DNA of 64,000 nucleotides from Streptomyces brasiliensis. Its GTDB lineage: Bacteria > Actinomycetota > Actinomycetes > Streptomycetales > Streptomycetaceae. Position numbers and translations under genes: made by a program. Below the pieces are notes generated by a model. The model searched no databases. It saw only the letters and a list, made by a program, of their open reading frames with translations, and was not told the DNA's origin. This document shows positions 60,466 through 64,000 of the stretch, in pieces (within the stretch, counting starts at the first letter, position 1; every line of letters starts with the position of its first letter). The stretch spans positions 1-64,000 of the forward strand of contig NZ_BMQA01000011.1 in NCBI RefSeq assembly GCF_014647875.1, written 5' to 3'.

Positions 60466-61356
60466 ATGACCGACAAGCTCACCGTGAGCGTCCTGGGCAC
60501 CGGCATCATGGGCGCCGCGATGGCCCGCAACATCGCCCGGGCCGGACACGGCCTGCGGGCCTGGAACCGGACCCGCGCCAAGGCCGAGCCGCTGGCCGCC
60601 GACGGCGCGTACGTCGCTGACACTCCGGCCGAGGCCGTCCAGGGCGCCGACGTCGTGCTGACCATGCTGTACGACGGGGGCACCGTCCTGGAGGTCATGC
60701 GCGAGGCGGCCCCGGCACTGCGCTCCGGCGCCGTCTGGGCGCAGTCGACCACGGCCGGCATCGAGGCGATCCCCGTGCTGTCCGCCTTCGCCGGGCAGCA
60801 CGGGCTGGTCTTCTACGACGCCCCCGTTCTCGGCACCCGCCAGCCCGCCGAGGCCGGACAACTCACCGTCCTCGCGGCCGGTCCGCAGGAGGGCCGGGAG
60901 ACGGTCGCGCCGGTCTTCGACGCGGTCGGCGCCCGCACGATGTGGACCGGCGACGACGCGGCGGCGGGCAGCGCGACCCGGCTCAAGCTGGTGGCCAACA
61001 GCTGGGTCCTCGCGGTCACCGCCGCCGGCGGCGAGGTGGTCGCCCTCGCCCAGGCCCTCGGCGTCGACCCGGATAACTTCTTCGACCTCATCGCCGGCGG
61101 TCCGCTCGACATGGGCTATCTGCGGGCCAAGGCCCAGCTCGTGCTCGACGGGAAGCTGACTCCGGCCCAGTTCGCGGTGGACACCGCCGGGAAGGACGCG
61201 CGGCTGATCGTGCGGGCGGGCGAGAAGGGCGGGGTACGGCTCGACGTCGCCGCGGCCGCCGCCGAGCGCTTCGCCCGGGCCGCCGCACAGGGGCACGCCG
61301 ACGAGGACATGGTCGCCGCGTACTACGCCAGCTTCGACGAGAAGCCTGCCTCCTGA
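60466..61356 (+). CDS. NAD(P)-dependent 3-hydroxyisobutyrate/6-phosphogluconate-type dehydrogenase
   Basis: The product has 296 residues. LTVSVLGTGIMGAAMARNIA is the NAD-binding motif, FYDAPVLGTRQPAEAGQLTV the substrate loop, and ATRLKLVANSWVLAVTAAGG contains the catalytic Lys. It belongs to the beta-hydroxyacid dehydrogenases (HIBADH/TSR/GLYR). The substrate is open: some relatives reduce glyoxylate/succinic semialdehyde, others imines. ATG 60466 is chosen. It has its own promoter region of 86 bp. Confidence 0.88.
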   Translation: MTDKLTVSVLGTGIMGAAMARNIARAGHGLRAWNRTRAKAEPLAADGAYVADTPAEAVQGADVVLTMLYDGGTVLEVMREAAPALRSGAVWAQSTTAGIEAIPVLSAFAGQHGLVFYDAPVLGTRQPAEAGQLTVLAAGPQEGRETVAPVFDAVGARTMWTGDDAAAGSATRLKLVANSWVLAVTAAGGEVVALAQALGVDPDNFFDLIAGGPLDMGYLRAKAQLVLDGKLTPAQFAVDTAGKDARLIVRAGEKGGVRLDVAAAAAERFARAAAQGHADEDMVAAYYASFDEKPAS

Positions 61357-61453
61357 CGCCGGATCGGTCCGGTCCGAAGCCGGTCCGGTGCCGACGTGAC
61401 GTCTCCGGCGGTCGGGCGCACCCTGGTAACAGCGGTTTCCGGAGGTGGTCGTC

Positions 61454-61729
61454 ATGATGCACACCGCAGTGGGATGGCACATCGAGATGGAGTTCATGGA
61501 GGACGAACAGCACACGCGGGCGGCGGCCCTGGTGCGCTTGCCCGACGGCACGGAGGTGCGGGCGCACGGCCAGGCCAGCCGGCACCACACCGACTCCAAT
61601 CAGCCACGGGTCGGTGAGGAGATAGCGGGTGCCCGCGCCCTCAACGAACTGGCGATGCAACTGCTGAGCAAGGCCCACACGGAAATCGACGCGGATTCCG
61701 GACGGATCTCGCACCCGATCCACGTGTGA
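61454..61729 (+). CDS. DUF1876-family small protein
   Basis: The product has 91 residues: MMHTAVGWHIEMEFMEDEQH, VRLPDGTEVRAHGQASRHHT and RALNELAMQLLSKAHTEIDA. The DUF1876 fold is dsRBD-like (beta-beta-beta-alpha). Members are frequent in actinomycetes and often stress-induced, as in the dormancy regulon of mycobacteria. GGAGGTGG lies 8 bases before ATG 61454. The function is unknown. Confidence 0.88.
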   Translation: MMHTAVGWHIEMEFMEDEQHTRAAALVRLPDGTEVRAHGQASRHHTDSNQPRVGEEIAGARALNELAMQLLSKAHTEIDADSGRISHPIHV

Positions 61730-61756
61730 ACGGTCGTGCCCTGCCGGTGCGGACGG

Positions 61757-62932
61757 CTACCGCTGTGCGAGTGCCGTCCGCACCGCCCTGACCAGCGCCT
61801 GGGCGCGCGGGTCCGCCGTCACACCCGGGCGGAAGCCGTTGGTGACGTAGCCGAAGGCGATCCCCGAGTCCGGGTCGGCGAAGCCGAGGGCGCCACCGCG
61901 GCCCGGGTGCCCGAAGGAACCGGGGGACAGCAGCGGCGACGCGCTCCCGTGGAGCATGTATCCGAGTGCGAAGCGGGTGTTCACCACCAGCACCCGGTCG
62001 GGACCGGCGGACTGCTCGCCGCGGGCCAGAGCGGCCGTCTCCGAGGTGAACAGCCTGCGTCCGCCGTCCACTTCGCCGATGAGGGAGGCGTAGAAGCGCG
62101 CCAGGCCGTCGGCGGTGGCGATGCCGTTGGAGGCGGGCAGGACGGCCTCGCGGTAGGCGGGGGAGTTCTCGTCGGGGAGCGGCGTGATCGCGGCGAACGC
62201 GCGTCTCGTCAGCGACTCGGGGTCGGCGTAGGCCTCGGCGACGGACCGCTTGGGGCGGGTCTTCAGCGCGCCCTCCGCCTCGAGGGTCCCGGCCGGGCCG
62301 ACGCGGCCCACGCGCGCGTGCTCCGCCGGCGGCAGCCCGAGCCAGAGCCCGGCGCCGACCGGCTCCGCGATCTCGTCGGCGATCCACTCGCCGACGGTCC
62401 GGCCGGTGACCCGCCGCACCAGCTCGCCGGTCAGCCAGCTGTACGTCTGCGCGTGGTAGCCGTGGTCCGTGCCCGGCTCCCACACCGGCGCCTGCGCGGC
62501 GACGGCCGCGGCACCCAGGTCGGGGTCGGCGGCCTCCTCGGGCGTCAGCGGCCGGTCGAGCACGGGGACTCCGGCGCGGTGCGCCAGCAGGTGCCGCACG
62601 AGCGTCCGCTCCTTGCCGGCCGCCTTGAACTCCGGCCAGTACGTACCCACCGGCGCGTCCAGGTCCAGCTCTCCGCGCTGGTGGAGGAGCAGCAGTACGG
62701 CGGCGGCGACGCCCTTCGTCGCGGAGCGCACGATCTGGGCGGTGCCGTGCTCCCAGGGGGCCGCGCCGTCGATGTCCTTCGTGCCGGCCCACAGGTCGAC
62801 GACCTTGTGGCCGTCCCGGTACACGGCGACCGCTGCGCCCCGGTCGCCGAGCTGCTCGAAGTTGCGCACGAACGCCTCCCGGACCGGCTCGAAGCCTCCG
62901 GCCACCGTGCCGTTCACGACCGTGCCGCCCAC
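61757..62932 (-). CDS. Serine hydrolase of the class C beta-lactamase fold
   Basis: The product has 391 residues. The SxxK motif is SATK in QIVRSATKGVAAAVLLLL, the Tyr motif is YSW in YHAQTYSWLTGELVRRV, and HPGRGGALGFADPDSG is the third motif (HxG in place of KTG), as in EstB-like carboxylesterases. No signal peptide is present, so the enzyme is cytoplasmic and unlikely to be an antibiotic-degrading lactamase. GTG 62932 is used. It is convergent with the DUF1876 gene. Confidence 0.88.
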   Translation of the reverse strand: MGGTVVNGTVAGGFEPVREAFVRNFEQLGDRGAAVAVYRDGHKVVDLWAGTKDIDGAAPWEHGTAQIVRSATKGVAAAVLLLLHQRGELDLDAPVGTYWPEFKAAGKERTLVRHLLAHRAGVPVLDRPLTPEEAADPDLGAAAVAAQAPVWEPGTDHGYHAQTYSWLTGELVRRVTGRTVGEWIADEIAEPVGAGLWLGLPPAEHARVGRVGPAGTLEAEGALKTRPKRSVAEAYADPESLTRRAFAAITPLPDENSPAYREAVLPASNGIATADGLARFYASLIGEVDGGRRLFTSETAALARGEQSAGPDRVLVVNTRFALGYMLHGSASPLLSPGSFGHPGRGGALGFADPDSGIAFGYVTNGFRPGVTADPRAQALVRAVRTALAQR

Positions 62933-63044
62933 GTTCGTACTTCCCTTCGCCTTGCCTTCGACAGGCGGTGCAACATCCTGTGTCAGCCTGTGATTCCTTC
63001 GTTTCGCCGACCGAGGAGGATCGTTATGGCGATGTTGCCTCGGG

Positions 63045-63821
63045 TCACGCGCCCGCCGTCACCGACCGCGGGTCGAAGCCGAAGGGGAGTTCCAGGCGGT
63101 GGGCGCGCATCAGGGTGTCGTCGGACAGCAGCTCGCCCGTCGGGCCGTCCGCCGCGATCACGCCCTCGCTCAGGATCAGCGAGCGGGGGCAGAGTTCGAG
63201 GGCGTACGGCAGGTCGTGCGTGACCATCAGGACGGTGACGTCCAACGAGCGCAGGATGTCGGCCAGTTCGCGGCGCGAGGCGGGGTCGAGGTTCGAGGAC
63301 GGCTCGTCCAGGACGAGGATCTCCGGCTCCATCGCCAGGACCGTCGCCACGGCGACCCGGCGGCGCTGGCCGAAGGAGAGATGGTGCGGCGGGCGATCGG
63401 CGAAGTCCGCCATGCCGACCAGTTCCAGCGCCGTGCGCACCCGCTCCTCCAGCGCGGCTCCCTTCAGCCCGGCCGCCGCCGGACCGAACGCCACGTCCTC
63501 GCGCACGGTCGGCATGAACAGCTGGTCGTCCGGGTCCTGGAAGACGATGCCGACCTTCTGCCGGATCTCGGCCATGTGCTTCCTGCCCACTGGCAGCCCG
63601 GCCACGGTCACGGTGCCGGCGCCGCCGCTCAGGATGCCGTTGAGGTGCAGCACGAGGGTGGTCTTGCCGGCGCCGTTCGGACCCAGCAGCGCGACCCGTT
63701 CGCCGCGGGCGATGCGGAAGTCCACGCCGAACAGGGCCTGGTGGCCGTCGGGGTAGGCGAAGGCGAGGCCGGAAACCTCGAGGGAGGCGGGCACTTCGGT
63801 CACAGCAGTCACAGGGTCCAT
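63045..63821 (-). CDS. cbiO: Cobalt/nickel ECF transporter ATP-binding protein
   Basis: The product has 258 residues. VALLGPNGAGKTTLVLHLNG is the Walker A, QDPDDQLFMPTVREDVAFGP the Q-loop region typical of ECF A-components, LSFGQRRRVAVATVLAM the ABC signature and ILVLDEPSSNLDP Walker B. The CbiQ gene lies upstream on the same strand and overlaps it, so this is the energising subunit of a metal (Co2+ or Ni2+) importer. ATG 63821 or GTG 63812 (GTGA overlap) may be the start. Confidence 0.92.
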   Translation of the reverse strand: MDPVTAVTEVPASLEVSGLAFAYPDGHQALFGVDFRIARGERVALLGPNGAGKTTLVLHLNGILSGGAGTVTVAGLPVGRKHMAEIRQKVGIVFQDPDDQLFMPTVREDVAFGPAAAGLKGAALEERVRTALELVGMADFADRPPHHLSFGQRRRVAVATVLAMEPEILVLDEPSSNLDPASRRELADILRSLDVTVLMVTHDLPYALELCPRSLILSEGVIAADGPTGELLSDDTLMRAHRLELPFGFDPRSVTAGA

Positions 63822-64000
63822 CCCAGCAGACACACGACGAGGGCGGCGAAGGGGAGGGCGAGGGCGGACGACCACTCGGCCCGGGACGCGGTCACCTCGT
63901 CGATGACCGGCATAGAACCGGCGTACCCGCGGCTGACCATGGCCAGGTGCACGCGCTCGCCGCGTTCGTAGGAGCGGATGAACAAGGCACCGGCCGACTT
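63809..64000 (-). CDS. cbiQ: ECF transporter transmembrane protein CbiQ, C-terminal part
   Basis: The frame is open at the right edge and ends at a TGA at 63811-63809. The visible 63 residues read ALFIRSYERGERVHLAMVSR, GYAGSMPVIDEV, and a final hydrophobic helix LALPFAALVVCLLGWTL. The RSYERGERVxxAMxxRGY motif is the coupling helix of CbiQ that contacts CbiO. It overlaps the cbiO start. The rest of the gene and the expected cbiM/cbiN lie outside the window. Confidence 0.88.
   Translation of the reverse strand, partial: KSAGALFIRSYERGERVHLAMVSRGYAGSMPVIDEVTASRAEWSSALALPFAALVVCLLGWTL

Noticed and set aside
62933..63044. Cobalamin riboswitch for the metal transporter
   Set aside because: The gap lies downstream of cbiO, on the wrong side of the operon, and no B12-box-like sequence was seen. 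A riboswitch would lie beyond the right edge.

Overview
The window is a 64-kb piece of a high-GC actinomycete chromosome, almost certainly Streptomyces. The evidence is GC-rich third codon positions, frequent GTG starts, the sigma factor HrdD, a SepX-type divisome protein, tRNA genes without encoded CCA, and the order mscL - fmdB - galU - moeA/glp - rimJ-like - sepX, which also resembles the mycobacterial chromosome. Assignments come from reading protein motifs and DNA repeats by eye; no database was searched.

Positions 1-5,700 are accessory DNA. A truncated IS5-type transposase lies at the left edge. Next is a small, decayed integrative element in a tRNA-Arg(CCT) gene. It is bounded by a 46-bp exact repeat (884-929 and 5625-5670, the second copy being the 3' part of the intact tRNA) and encodes an excisionase and a tyrosine integrase. 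Inside it are a mosaic of broken genes (XRE-regulator tail, IS630 head, IS5 tail, SMI1/KNR4 and DUF3631 remnants), iteron-like octamers, and a third, degenerate attachment-like site with the same internal geometry as the left one. This suggests two related elements integrated in tandem.

Positions 5,874-17,250 hold a secreted M6-type metalloprotease and several regulator/efflux or regulator/enzyme pairs (TetR + DHA2 transporter, MarR + extradiol dioxygenase, WYL regulator + DHA2 transporter), with hrdD behind a SigR-type promoter. Positions 17,500-21,650 are the fructose operon fruR-fruK-fruA. Positions 21,750-27,130 hold a DUF6227-like protein, an L,D-transpeptidase lipoprotein, a P1-family peptidase and LtrA. 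A pyruvate formate-lyase with its activase follows (27,355-30,495); a Rex-like or Crp-like operator lies in the divergent gap between ltrA and pflB.

Positions 30,557-46,052 are core genes: mscL, a SAF-domain protein, MTA phosphorylase, an fmdB-type chaperone candidate under a CIRCE element, an MFS protein, a K+/H+ antiporter, penicillin acylase, 5-FTHF cyclo-ligase, galU, moeA/glp, moaC, mog, a RimJ-like acetyltransferase and sepX, then tRNA-Ala(CGC). Positions 46,345-64,000 carry exonuclease III, a MerR-controlled monooxygenase/hydrolase/SDR operon, a tricorn protease, a TetR/MMPL pair, a YbaK/EamA pair, a dehydrogenase, a DUF1876 protein, a beta-lactamase-fold hydrolase, and the end of an ECF cobalt/nickel transporter (cbiQ-cbiO).
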